A stretch of 64,000 nucleotides of DNA from UBA10649 sp965227045 (GTDB lineage: Bacteria > Actinomycetota > Actinomycetes > S36-B12): positions 1 through 64,000 of the forward strand of contig OZ245718.1 of NCBI GenBank assembly GCA_965227045.1, in the 5' to 3' direction. The notes under the pieces were generated by a model that saw nothing but the letters and a program-made list of their open reading frames with translations, was not told where the DNA came from and made no database searches. Positions 1-8,070 of this stretch are shown piece after piece. The position numbers were made by a program, and so were the translations under genes. The first letter of the stretch is position 1. Each line of letters starts with the position of its first letter.

Positions 1-911
1 ACCGCGACGTGCAGCTGGTCAGCATCAACGTCTCCCGGTTCGACGCGATCAAGCGGGGCGCGCTGTCGGTGATCGCAGATGCCCGGGAGTCACTCGCAGA
101 GCTAGCAACGGCGCTGGGGGACTGGACGGCACCGACGGCCTGGCAGGACGTCGCAAGGTCGTCGATCGTGATCCAGCGCGACGACACTGCCGTGCGGATT
201 GCGCCGACTGACGGGACTGTCCCGACGTACGCCCAGGTGGTCGGCTCAGTTCATCGCGTCGCCACCGAGCGCGACTACGTCGTGACGTCATCGGGTGGCC
301 TGCCCGGCGAGCTCGTCATGAACTGGTCGAGCAAGGGTGTCGCCACGTTCGACTGCGAGTACGGCTTCTCCTGCATGGGCTATGAGGTCAGCGGGACGTG
401 GGGTGCGGCACTCGAACGCAATCGGTCGCAGCCGGACTCGACTGTCTATGGCATGTGCGGCGACGGCTCGTTCATGATGCTGCCGGTGGACATCTACAGC
501 GCGGTGCTGAACCGCACGAACGTCACGTACGTCGTATGCGACAACGGCGGGTTCAACGTCATCGAGAGGCTGCAACTCGGGCACGGGGCCGCGTCATTTC
601 GGACCATGCTGGCCGACGAGGACAGCGTCGATCCGCCGATGGTGGACTTCGTCGCGATGGCCGCAGCGATGGGAGCGCAGGCCTGCGCGGTCCGCGACCT
701 CACCGAGCTCGAGTCGGTCCTGAAGGCGCGACACGGTGCCGCGGGAGTGCACGTGATCGTCACGAGGGTCGCTCAGCATGAGTGGAGCGAGGGATCGTCA
801 TTCTGGGAGGTAGCCGTGCCGCAGGTGACCACGAGACCGCAGGTCGACGAGGCGAGGGCCGACATCGCCGCGGGCAAACTGCTACAGCGACCGATTCTGG
901 GCCGATCATGA
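1..911 (+). CDS. iolD: IolD, 3D-trihydroxycyclohexane-1,2-dione acylhydrolase (5' end outside window)
   Basis: This is the C-terminal ~302 residues of the thiamine-diphosphate enzyme that opens the ring of 3D-(3,5/4)-trihydroxycyclohexane-1,2-dione in myo-inositol catabolism. The frame is open from the window edge, so the gene starts upstream; family members are about 630-640 aa. The ThDP/Mg motif begins at GDGSF and is closed by DNGGFNVIERLQ about 30 residues later, as in IolD, and the NVSRFDA segment is also typical. The stop codon overlaps the next start (ATGA at 908-911), so the genes form one operon. The GTG at position 9 is an internal valine, not the true start. Confidence 0.93.
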   Translation, partial: RDVQLVSINVSRFDAIKRGALSVIADARESLAELATALGDWTAPTAWQDVARSSIVIQRDDTAVRIAPTDGTVPTYAQVVGSVHRVATERDYVVTSSGGLPGELVMNWSSKGVATFDCEYGFSCMGYEVSGTWGAALERNRSQPDSTVYGMCGDGSFMMLPVDIYSAVLNRTNVTYVVCDNGGFNVIERLQLGHGAASFRTMLADEDSVDPPMVDFVAMAAAMGAQACAVRDLTELESVLKARHGAAGVHVIVTRVAQHEWSEGSSFWEVAVPQVTTRPQVDEARADIAAGKLLQRPILGRS

Positions 912-1978
912 CGATCTCGCCGCTGCTGCGCATGGCGCAGGACACACCAACCTCCCTGTGGAACGACTCCGCTGACCCGCGCGAGCTGGCCGAGGCGATC
1001 GGGTGGGGTGCGGTCGGCGCGACGTGCAACCCGGTGATCGCGCTGTCCGCGCTCAAGGCTGACCTGCCCACGTGGTCTGCTCGCATCCGCGAGTTCGCCG
1101 CAGCGAATCCGCGGGCGACGGAGTCCGAGATCGGCTGGCAGATGGTCAAGGACCTGTCGGTCGAGGCCGCCCGGCTTCTTGAGCCGACCTTCGACGAGCA
1201 GCGTGGCATCAACGGCCGGCTGTCCATCCAGACCGATCCGCGGTTGTACCGCGACACGGCTGCGCTGATCGAGCAGGCGGTCGAGTTCAGCACGCTCGCG
1301 CCGAACATGATCGTCAAGATCCCGGTGACGACGAACGGCGCCGACGCGTTCGAGGAGGCCACCTACCGCGGCGTGAGCATCAACGCCACGGTGTCGTTCA
1401 CCTTGTCGCAGGCACTGGCCGTCGGAGCGGCTGTAGAACGCGGACTTGAGCGACGAGAGGCGGACGGGCTCGACGTGGCCACCATGGGCCCGGTCTGCAC
1501 GATCATGGTCGGCCGTCTCGACGACTGGCTGCGGGTGGTTGCCGAGCGCGACGTCATCACCGTCGACCCGGGATACCTGGAGTGGGCGGGCGTAGCGGTG
1601 TTCAAGAAGGCGTACGCGATCTACCAGGAGCGCGGGTACCGCACCCGACTGCTCTCCGCGGCCTTCCGCAACCACCATCACTGGAGCCAGTTCATCGGCG
1701 GCAATGTCGTCATCTCGCCGCCGTTCGCCTGGCAGGAGCGGCTGAACACCAGCGGCATCGAGCCCACGCCACGGATGCACGAGCCCGTAGACCCGCGGAT
1801 CGTGGCGACCCTGCATGAGAAGTTCGGTGAGTTCCGCAAGGCTTTCGACGAGGACGGACTCGCACCGTCGGAGTTCACGCATTACGGAGCGACGCTCCGA
1901 ACTCTGCGCCAGTTCCTCGCCGCCAACACCGATCTCGAGGCCCTCGTCCGCGACGTCACCCTGCCAAATCCGGGCTGA
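908..1978 (+). CDS. Transaldolase-family protein of the inositol operon
   Basis: The product is 356 aa and starts at the ATG overlapping the iolD stop. A longer open frame extends upstream to 782 but lies inside iolD and is rejected. Transaldolase-type Schiff-base barrel features are visible: NDSADPRELAEA, GATCNPVI, IVKIPVT with the likely lysine nucleophile, and GVSINATVSF. The family transfers or cleaves C3 units on sugar phosphates. Its place between iolD and iolB suggests it handles an inositol-derived sugar acid or phosphate, perhaps replacing or assisting the IolJ aldolase; that is inference. The exact substrate is unknown. Confidence 0.82.
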   Translation: MTISPLLRMAQDTPTSLWNDSADPRELAEAIGWGAVGATCNPVIALSALKADLPTWSARIREFAAANPRATESEIGWQMVKDLSVEAARLLEPTFDEQRGINGRLSIQTDPRLYRDTAALIEQAVEFSTLAPNMIVKIPVTTNGADAFEEATYRGVSINATVSFTLSQALAVGAAVERGLERREADGLDVATMGPVCTIMVGRLDDWLRVVAERDVITVDPGYLEWAGVAVFKKAYAIYQERGYRTRLLSAAFRNHHHWSQFIGGNVVISPPFAWQERLNTSGIEPTPRMHEPVDPRIVATLHEKFGEFRKAFDEDGLAPSEFTHYGATLRTLRQFLAANTDLEALVRDVTLPNPG

Positions 1979-1981
1979 CGC

Positions 1982-2842
1982 GTGAGTGACCTGGTGCGCC
2001 GCGCGCCGACCTCGGGCACGGTTCGCGTCGACGTGACGCCCGCCAACGCACACTGGGGCTACACGGGACTGCGCGTGCTCGACCTGCTGCCCGGCGAGAG
2101 CATCGAGATCGACTCGGGGGAATCCGAGCTGATCGTGCTGCCTCTCCGCGGCTCGGCGGACATTGACTGTGATGGCAGCCAGGCACACCTCGACGGGCGC
2201 GAGAGCGTGTTCTCCGCTGTCAGCGACTTCGCCTACGCGGGCCGGGGAAGCGCTGTGCGAATTACCACTGTCGACGGCGGGCGGTTCGCACTGCCATCCG
2301 CCAAGTGCGAGCGACGGCTCCCGTTCCGCTACGTCGCAGCACGAGATGTCAGCGTCGAGTTACGCGGCGCCGGCTCGTCGTCGCGCCAGGTCAACAACTT
2401 CTGCACGCCGGAGACCTTCGACGCAGACCGGCTGATCGCCTGCGAGGTGTTGACGCCCGGTGGCAACTGGTCGTCCTATCCGCCGCACAAGCATGACGAG
2501 GAGTCCGCAGAGGAGACGTCGCTGGAGGAGATCTACTACTTCGAGGTCGCGGATGGCCCGAGCGGCGCCGGCATGGCGTACCAACGGGTGTACGGGACCG
2601 TCGATCGGCCAATCGACATCCTCGAGGAGGTCCGCACTGGTGACGTGGTTCTGATCCCGCATGGCTGGCACGGTCCGTCGATCGCGGCGCCCGGGTACGA
2701 CCTGTACTACCTCAACGCGATGGCCGGACCGGGAGAAGAACGGGCCTGGCGGATCTGCGACGATCCCGCACACGGATGGGTCAGGCAGACGTGGGTCGGC
2801 CGGGACGTCGACCCGCGACTGCCGCTGACGAGCGCGAGGTGA
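1982..2842 (+). CDS. iolB: IolB, 5-deoxy-glucuronate isomerase
   Basis: The 286-aa cupin isomerise 5-deoxy-D-glucuronate to 5-dehydro-2-deoxy-D-gluconate, the step after IolD. The conserved N-terminal HWGYTGLRV block, the metal-binding PPHKHDE segment (about residues 167-173), the EIYYFEV stretch and the later IPHGWHGPS motif all fit IolB, and the length is normal. It starts at GTG 1982, four bases after the preceding stop codon begins the gap, so translation is probably coupled within the inositol operon. Confidence 0.95.
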   Translation: MSDLVRRAPTSGTVRVDVTPANAHWGYTGLRVLDLLPGESIEIDSGESELIVLPLRGSADIDCDGSQAHLDGRESVFSAVSDFAYAGRGSAVRITTVDGGRFALPSAKCERRLPFRYVAARDVSVELRGAGSSSRQVNNFCTPETFDADRLIACEVLTPGGNWSSYPPHKHDEESAEETSLEEIYYFEVADGPSGAGMAYQRVYGTVDRPIDILEEVRTGDVVLIPHGWHGPSIAAPGYDLYYLNAMAGPGEERAWRICDDPAHGWVRQTWVGRDVDPRLPLTSAR

Positions 2843-2846
2843 GTGC

Positions 2847-4007
2847 ATGAGCGATGACATCTGGCTCAGCGCCGCGGACTGCTCGGTCGCAGACCTCATC
2901 GCAATCACGTCCGAGCCCACCGATGTGTCGGACTACCCGTGGGCGGCCCAGGTGCTCGACGGCGTGCTGCTGTACTCCGCTGCGGCGCTGAGACCGACCA
3001 TGGCCGATCCCGTCGGCCGCCGAGTACTGCAGGGTGAACTGGTTCGCGCCCTGACCGAGGGCCCGGGGATCGTCGTGTTCACCGGCGCGTTTCCCGATAC
3101 TGACGTGGTCGACGCAGTCTCGGGCGCCTTCGACGACATCATCGACGAGCAGCGGGCCGCTGACGGACCGCGCGGTGACCATTTCGGTGAGCCAGGTGGC
3201 AATGACCGCATCTGGAACGCACTCTCGAAACTGGCCACTCGCGCACCCGACCGGTTCGTCGACTACTACGCGAACGACGTCATTGCGCTGGTATCCGAAG
3301 CGTGGCTTGGACCTGGCTACCAGATGACCTCGCAGGTGAACGTCGTCAATCCCGGCGGCGCGGCCCAGGAGATGCACCGGGACTACCACCTCGGCTTTCA
3401 GGATGCGCAGATGGTCGAGCGCTTCCCGCGTCCCGCTCACGCCATGTCCGCGGCACTCACACTGCAGGGCGCCATTGCTCACACCGACATGCCCGTCGAG
3501 AGTGGCCCGACGATGTACCTGCCGCACTCGCAGAAGTACGCGGCGGGCTACCTCGCCTGGCGCCTTCCGGAGTTCCGGGAGTACGCAGCGCTGCACCATG
3601 TGCAGATTCCGCTGTTCAAGGGAGATGCGGTGTTCTTCAGTCCCGCGCTGTTCCACGCGGCGGGCACGAACACGACGCGGACGATGCGCCGCATGGCCAA
3701 CCTTCTGCAGGTGTCATCCGCGTTCGGTCGCGCCATGGAGAGCATCGATCGCGAGGCGCTGGTGCTGGCGGTCTACGACGACCTGGTGAAGGCGGACGTC
3801 GACACCGACGCGCGCGCGATCGCGAATGTCATCGCCGCGACCGCGGAGGGCTACGCCTTCCCGACCAACCTCGATCGCGATGTGCCGCTCGGTGGCGTCC
3901 CATCGCCGACACAGGCGACGCTGGTGCACCAGGCACTGGCCGAGCAATGGACTTCCGCGCAGTTGGCTGCGCGGTTGGCGGAGCTGCGGATCAGCCGCGG
4001 GCCTTGA
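2847..4007 (+). CDS. Phytanoyl-CoA dioxygenase (PhyH) family protein
   Basis: The 386-aa product resembles Fe(II)/2-oxoglutarate oxygenases of the PhyH family. An HxD metal motif is seen in EMHRDYH (about residue 176) and a distal His in LFHAAGTNTTR, followed by an Arg that could bind 2-oxoglutarate. A purine-rich site (GAGGTGAG) precedes ATG 2847, only 4 bp after iolB, so it is co-transcribed with the inositol genes. It may oxidise an inositol or methylated-inositol derivative, but nothing in the sequence fixes the substrate. The 3' end overlaps the convergent UPF0303 gene by 17 bp. Confidence 0.8.
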   Translation: MSDDIWLSAADCSVADLIAITSEPTDVSDYPWAAQVLDGVLLYSAAALRPTMADPVGRRVLQGELVRALTEGPGIVVFTGAFPDTDVVDAVSGAFDDIIDEQRAADGPRGDHFGEPGGNDRIWNALSKLATRAPDRFVDYYANDVIALVSEAWLGPGYQMTSQVNVVNPGGAAQEMHRDYHLGFQDAQMVERFPRPAHAMSAALTLQGAIAHTDMPVESGPTMYLPHSQKYAAGYLAWRLPEFREYAALHHVQIPLFKGDAVFFSPALFHAAGTNTTRTMRRMANLLQVSSAFGRAMESIDREALVLAVYDDLVKADVDTDARAIANVIAATAEGYAFPTNLDRDVPLGGVPSPTQATLVHQALAEQWTSAQLAARLAELRISRGP

Positions 4008-4470
4008 GCTCGCGCAGGCACGCGACGATGAACTCGTGGTCCTTCACCTGAGGCAGCCCCGACGCGTACATCGCGCCGACCGGTCCGACGCCTGAGACGA
4101 CGATGGGGAAACCGCCGCCATGCGGCGCGTAGTCGGACTCGCTGAGCCCGGTCGCCTCGGCGAACGTGGTGCCGCGCTCCTCGTACTTCACGCGCATCGC
4201 GAGTGTCGACGCCGAGAATCGTTCGACTACTCGCGCCTTGCGCGCGATCCAGTCGTCGGAGTCCGGACGTGATCCGGGCAGGGCGACGCGATAGGCGAGG
4301 CGCCCCAGGTGGTGCACTTCGATGACGATCTCCAGGCCGTTCGCCTGCGCCGCAGTGGTCGCGAGCTGTCCGAGTGCCACGGCGTCGGCGAGCGAGAATC
4401 CGCTGAGCTCGACCTCCTTGGCCTGCTCGGCCAGCGCCTCGGACGTGTACTTGCCGGTGGTCTTCGCCAC
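3991..4470 (-). CDS. UPF0303 / GlcG-HbpS-like protein
   Basis: The 159-aa protein matches the UPF0303 (DUF336, GlcG/HbpS-like) family: a long N-terminal helix, the SGFSLADAVALG segment, RKARVVERF, and the C-terminal GGGFPIVV..GVGAMYASGLPQ pattern. Some relatives bind or degrade heme and others are simply found beside catabolic genes; the function here is not determined. It starts at GTG 4470, and the pyc stop codon shares one base with it (TAGTG), indicating translational coupling downstream of pyruvate carboxylase. The 3' end overlaps the convergent PhyH gene. Confidence 0.75.
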   Translation of the reverse strand: MAKTTGKYTSEALAEQAKEVELSGFSLADAVALGQLATTAAQANGLEIVIEVHHLGRLAYRVALPGSRPDSDDWIARKARVVERFSASTLAMRVKYEERGTTFAEATGLSESDYAPHGGGFPIVVSGVGPVGAMYASGLPQVKDHEFIVACLRELKARG

Positions 4471-7400
4471 TATGCCTCCGTCGGTGCCGGGGTGAGAGTG
4501 ACCACGAGGTCACCAGGCTCCACCTGTGACTTGTCCTGCACGTGCACGATGTCGACGGTGCCCGCGATGCCCGCTGTGACTGCCGACTCCATCTTCATGG
4601 CCTCGATGATCGCGACGCGGTCTCCGACACGCACGTCGTCGCCCGGCTTGACGAGGACCGAGATGACGCCGGGCACCGATGCGGCCAGGTGCGCGGGGTT
4701 GCCCGGGTCGGCCTTGGGTCGTACGACAATCGTTGACGGGGCGTGCTCGTCGACGACGCGCAGCACGACAGGCTGCCCGTTTGCGCGCAGGTGGACGCTG
4801 CGCCTGCCCGTCTCGTCGACATCGCCGATGGCATCGAGTTCGACGAACATCTGCTGGCCCGCGGCGATCTCGATCACCTGGGTGCTGCCGGGCTGCAGGC
4901 CGTACAGGTACGCGTATGTCGGCAGGACCGACACGTCGCCGTACTGCTTGCGGGCGGCGTCGAACGCGGCCGCCTCGGCCGGCAGCATCAGGCGAGTGAG
5001 CGCCGCGCGGCGCTGGTCGGGCTTCGACAGCGCGGCGAGGTCGTCGGCGTTGAAGGTCGGTGCCGTCAGCGGCGGCTTGCCCGCGAGCACCTGGCTGGTG
5101 AACGGCTCAAGGAAGCCGGCCTCCGGAACGCCCAGCTGCCCCTGCAGGAAGGCGATCACCGACGCGGGCAGGTCGTAGCGGACCGGATCGGCGAGCAGGT
5201 CCTCGGTGGAGACTCCCGCAGCCGTCATCCACACCGCGAGATCGCCGACGACCTTGCTGCTGGGGGTGACCTTGACCGGGCGGCCGAGCAGCAGGCTCGC
5301 GTCGTGATACGCCTCGAGAACCTCGCCGAAGCGGTCGCCGATGCCCAGCGCGCTGGCCTGCGCCCGCAGGTTCGACAACTGGCCGCCGGGAACCTCGTGC
5401 CGGTAGACGTTCGTCGCGGGCGAGCGCTGGCCGGCCTCGAACGGTGCGTACAGGTCGCGCACGGCGGACCAGTACGGCTCAAGCCGCGCGGCGTCGGCGA
5501 GATCGAGTCCGCCTGAGATGCTCGGGTCGCGATCGGTGTGGAGGGTGGCCGCGAGGGTCGCGCCCAGGCTCGGCTGGCTGCCCCCGGAGGCGAGCGGCGC
5601 CGAGGCGCAGTCCACGCCGTCGACGCCCGCGTCGATCGCCGCGAGGTAGGTGGCCAGTTGGCCACCAGCGGTGTCGTGAGTGTGCAGCCGCACCGGCACG
5701 TCGAACCTGCTGCGCAGCGCCTCGATCAGCACCGTGGCCGCGGGCGCGCGAAGGAGTCCGGCCATGTCCTTGATGCACAGACCGTGCACGCCTGCGGAGG
5801 CGTACTCATCGGCGATGCGCAGGTAGTAGTCGAGCGTGTAGGTGGTCTCGCCCGGGTCCAGGACGTCGGCCGTGTAGCAGATCGCACCCTCCGCGTAGCC
5901 GCCGAACTCGCGCACGGCGTCGATGACCGGTCGCGTCTTCTCGACGCTGTTGAGCGCGTCGAAGACGCGGAAGACGTCCATGCCCGTCTCGCGCGCCTCG
6001 GCAACGAATGCCGACACGACGGCATCGGGGTAGGGTGCGTAGCCGAGCGCGTTGCGTCCCCGGATGAGCATTTGCGTCAGGACGCCCGGCGCCGCCTCGC
6101 GCAGTGCGGACAGGCGGTCCCACGGATCGTCGCCGAGGAATCGCAGTCCCGCGTCGAAGGTTGCGCCGCCCCAGCACTCGAGGCTGAACAGGCCAGGCAG
6201 CAACTGCGCCTGCGCCTGAGCGCCGGCGACCAGGTCCCGCGTACGAACTCGGGTTGCCAGCAGCGACTGGTGCGCATCGCGGAGGGTGGTGTCGGTGATG
6301 ACGACGTGCTCGAGTCCGCGCAGCCACGAGGCAAGAGCTTCGGGTCCGGCCTCGTCGAGCACCTGCTTGGCAGTGATGCTCGGTACCGACCCCGGAGTGC
6401 GATCGGCCGGCAGCAGGCGCGCGGGCTCACGAACTACCGATGGTGCCTCGCCGTTCGGACGATTGACGGTGACCTCAGCCAGGCGGGTGAGCAGTCCGGC
6501 AGCGGACCCCAGGGTTGCGCCAGGCTGCGCGGAGACGAGGTCGGGGTGCTCGTCGAGGAACGCCGTGGTGAGGTCACCGGACAGGAAGTCCGGGTCGCTG
6601 AGCAGTGCGCGCAGGAAGCTGAGGTTGGTCGCGACGCCTCGCACCTGGAACTCCGAGAGGGCGCGTCGGGCTCGGCGGGCCGCGCTCGTGAAGTCGACCC
6701 CGCTCGTCGTGAGCTTGACCAGCAGCGAGTCGTAGAACGGGGTGACGTCGGCGCCGGCGTACGTGGCTCCGTCGAGCCGGACGCCCGGACCGCCGGGGCT
6801 GCGGTACACGACGATGGTTCCGGTTGCCGGACGGAAGCCGTCCGCGGGGTCCTCGGTGGTGAGCCGACACTGAATGGCACTTCGCTGGACGGAGATGTTC
6901 TCCTGCGCGATGCCGAGATCGGCCAGCGACTCGCCGCGGGCGATGCGCAACTGGGAGAGCACGAGGTCGACTCCGGTGACCTCCTCGGTGACGGTGTGCT
7001 CGACCTGGATGCGCGGGTTCATCTCGATGAACGCGTAGCCGTACCCGGACTGGTGCGCCTCGGCCGTCTGCTGCGGGTCGGTCCACACGAGGAACTCCAC
7101 CGTGCCAGCCGCGCTGTAGTTGACCTCGCGCGCGAAGCGAACCGCATCGTCCGTCAGTCGGGCGATGAGTTCCCGCGGAAGCCCAGGGGCGGGTGCGATC
7201 TCGACGACCTTCTGGTGACGACGCTGCACCGAGCAGTCGCGCTCGAACAGGTGCACGACCTCTCCGTACGAGTCGGCGAGCACCTGCACCTCGACGTGGC
7301 GAGGCCGCACGACCGCCTGCTCGACGAACAGCGCATCGTCGCCGAACGCCGCGGCGGCCTCGCGCTTGGCCTCGTCGAACACGCGAAGGATCTCCTCACG

Positions 7401-7922
7401 CGTCTCGACTCGCCGCAGTCCGCGTCCGCCGCCGCCGCCTGATGCCTTGACGAAGACCGGGAAGCCGATGCGCTCCGCAGCGGCCAGCGCTTCCTCGAGC
7501 GAGGCGACCGGTCCCGAGGCTCCGAGCACGGGCACCCCGGCGCGCACAGCCGAGTCGCGGCCGCGAACCTTGTCGCCGGTGAGCACCAGGGTCTCGGGAG
7601 TCGGGCCGACCCACGTCAGCCCGGCATCGATGACGGCCTGCGCAAAGACGGCGGACTCGGACAAGAACCCGTAGCCGGGATAGACGGCGTCCGCGCCGGA
7701 CCGCTGCGCGATCTCGATGAGCATCGGAATGTCGAGGTACGTCCGCACGGGGTGACCGGCCTCGCCGATCTGGTACGCCTCGTCGGCGATCAGCCGGTGC
7801 AGTGCGCTGCGGTCCTCCGCGCTGTAGATCGCCACCGAGGTGACACCCAGCTCGCGCGCGGCGCGGGCCGCACGAATGGCGATCTCGCCGCGATTGGCGA
7901 TCAGCAACTTGCGCATCGTCAT
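4470..7922 (-). CDS. pyc: Pyruvate carboxylase
   Basis: This 1150-aa single-chain biotin enzyme carboxylates pyruvate to oxaloacetate (anaplerosis). Domains in order: biotin carboxylase (about 1-450, with ANRGEIAIRAARAARELG and the glycine-rich GGGGGRGLR ATP loop), carboxyltransferase (about 535-830, starting with TDTTLRDAHQS), a linking region, and a C-terminal biotinyl domain with EAMKM where Lys1110 is the expected biotin site. Length is normal for the alpha-4 enzyme. A GAGG site lies close to the ATG, and a TAGGAT -10-like box lies about 40 nt upstream, so this gene appears to have a leader. It is coupled to the UPF0303 gene. Confidence 0.97.
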   Translation of the reverse strand: MTMRKLLIANRGEIAIRAARAARELGVTSVAIYSAEDRSALHRLIADEAYQIGEAGHPVRTYLDIPMLIEIAQRSGADAVYPGYGFLSESAVFAQAVIDAGLTWVGPTPETLVLTGDKVRGRDSAVRAGVPVLGASGPVASLEEALAAAERIGFPVFVKASGGGGGRGLRRVETREEILRVFDEAKREAAAAFGDDALFVEQAVVRPRHVEVQVLADSYGEVVHLFERDCSVQRRHQKVVEIAPAPGLPRELIARLTDDAVRFAREVNYSAAGTVEFLVWTDPQQTAEAHQSGYGYAFIEMNPRIQVEHTVTEEVTGVDLVLSQLRIARGESLADLGIAQENISVQRSAIQCRLTTEDPADGFRPATGTIVVYRSPGGPGVRLDGATYAGADVTPFYDSLLVKLTTSGVDFTSAARRARRALSEFQVRGVATNLSFLRALLSDPDFLSGDLTTAFLDEHPDLVSAQPGATLGSAAGLLTRLAEVTVNRPNGEAPSVVREPARLLPADRTPGSVPSITAKQVLDEAGPEALASWLRGLEHVVITDTTLRDAHQSLLATRVRTRDLVAGAQAQAQLLPGLFSLECWGGATFDAGLRFLGDDPWDRLSALREAAPGVLTQMLIRGRNALGYAPYPDAVVSAFVAEARETGMDVFRVFDALNSVEKTRPVIDAVREFGGYAEGAICYTADVLDPGETTYTLDYYLRIADEYASAGVHGLCIKDMAGLLRAPAATVLIEALRSRFDVPVRLHTHDTAGGQLATYLAAIDAGVDGVDCASAPLASGGSQPSLGATLAATLHTDRDPSISGGLDLADAARLEPYWSAVRDLYAPFEAGQRSPATNVYRHEVPGGQLSNLRAQASALGIGDRFGEVLEAYHDASLLLGRPVKVTPSSKVVGDLAVWMTAAGVSTEDLLADPVRYDLPASVIAFLQGQLGVPEAGFLEPFTSQVLAGKPPLTAPTFNADDLAALSKPDQRRAALTRLMLPAEAAAFDAARKQYGDVSVLPTYAYLYGLQPGSTQVIEIAAGQQMFVELDAIGDVDETGRRSVHLRANGQPVVLRVVDEHAPSTIVVRPKADPGNPAHLAASVPGVISVLVKPGDDVRVGDRVAIIEAMKMESAVTAGIAGTVDIVHVQDKSQVEPGDLVVTLTPAPTEA

Positions 7923-7989
7923 CCTCGGTGCTCGTAGCGGAGTACGACGCGATCCTATTGAGGACGGGTTACGCGGGGATTACCGCTTC

Positions 7990-8027
7990 CGAATACCCGT
8001 TTCACATAGACGCGGTCCGGGTATTCG
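7990..8027. repeat. 10-bp inverted repeat upstream of the GGDEF-EAL gene
   Basis: CGAATACCCG at 7990-7999 is exactly complementary to CGGGTATTCG at 8018-8027, with an 18-nt spacer. It lies in the divergent region between pyc and the c-di-GMP gene, about 43 bp before the latter's GTG and just upstream of a TAGGCT box (8033-8038). It may be an operator or part of the 5' leader; neither is proven. Confidence 0.5.
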
Positions 8028-8070
8028 CTCACTAGGCTCGAGACTCGGCCAAGGCAGGGGGACGAGCAGG

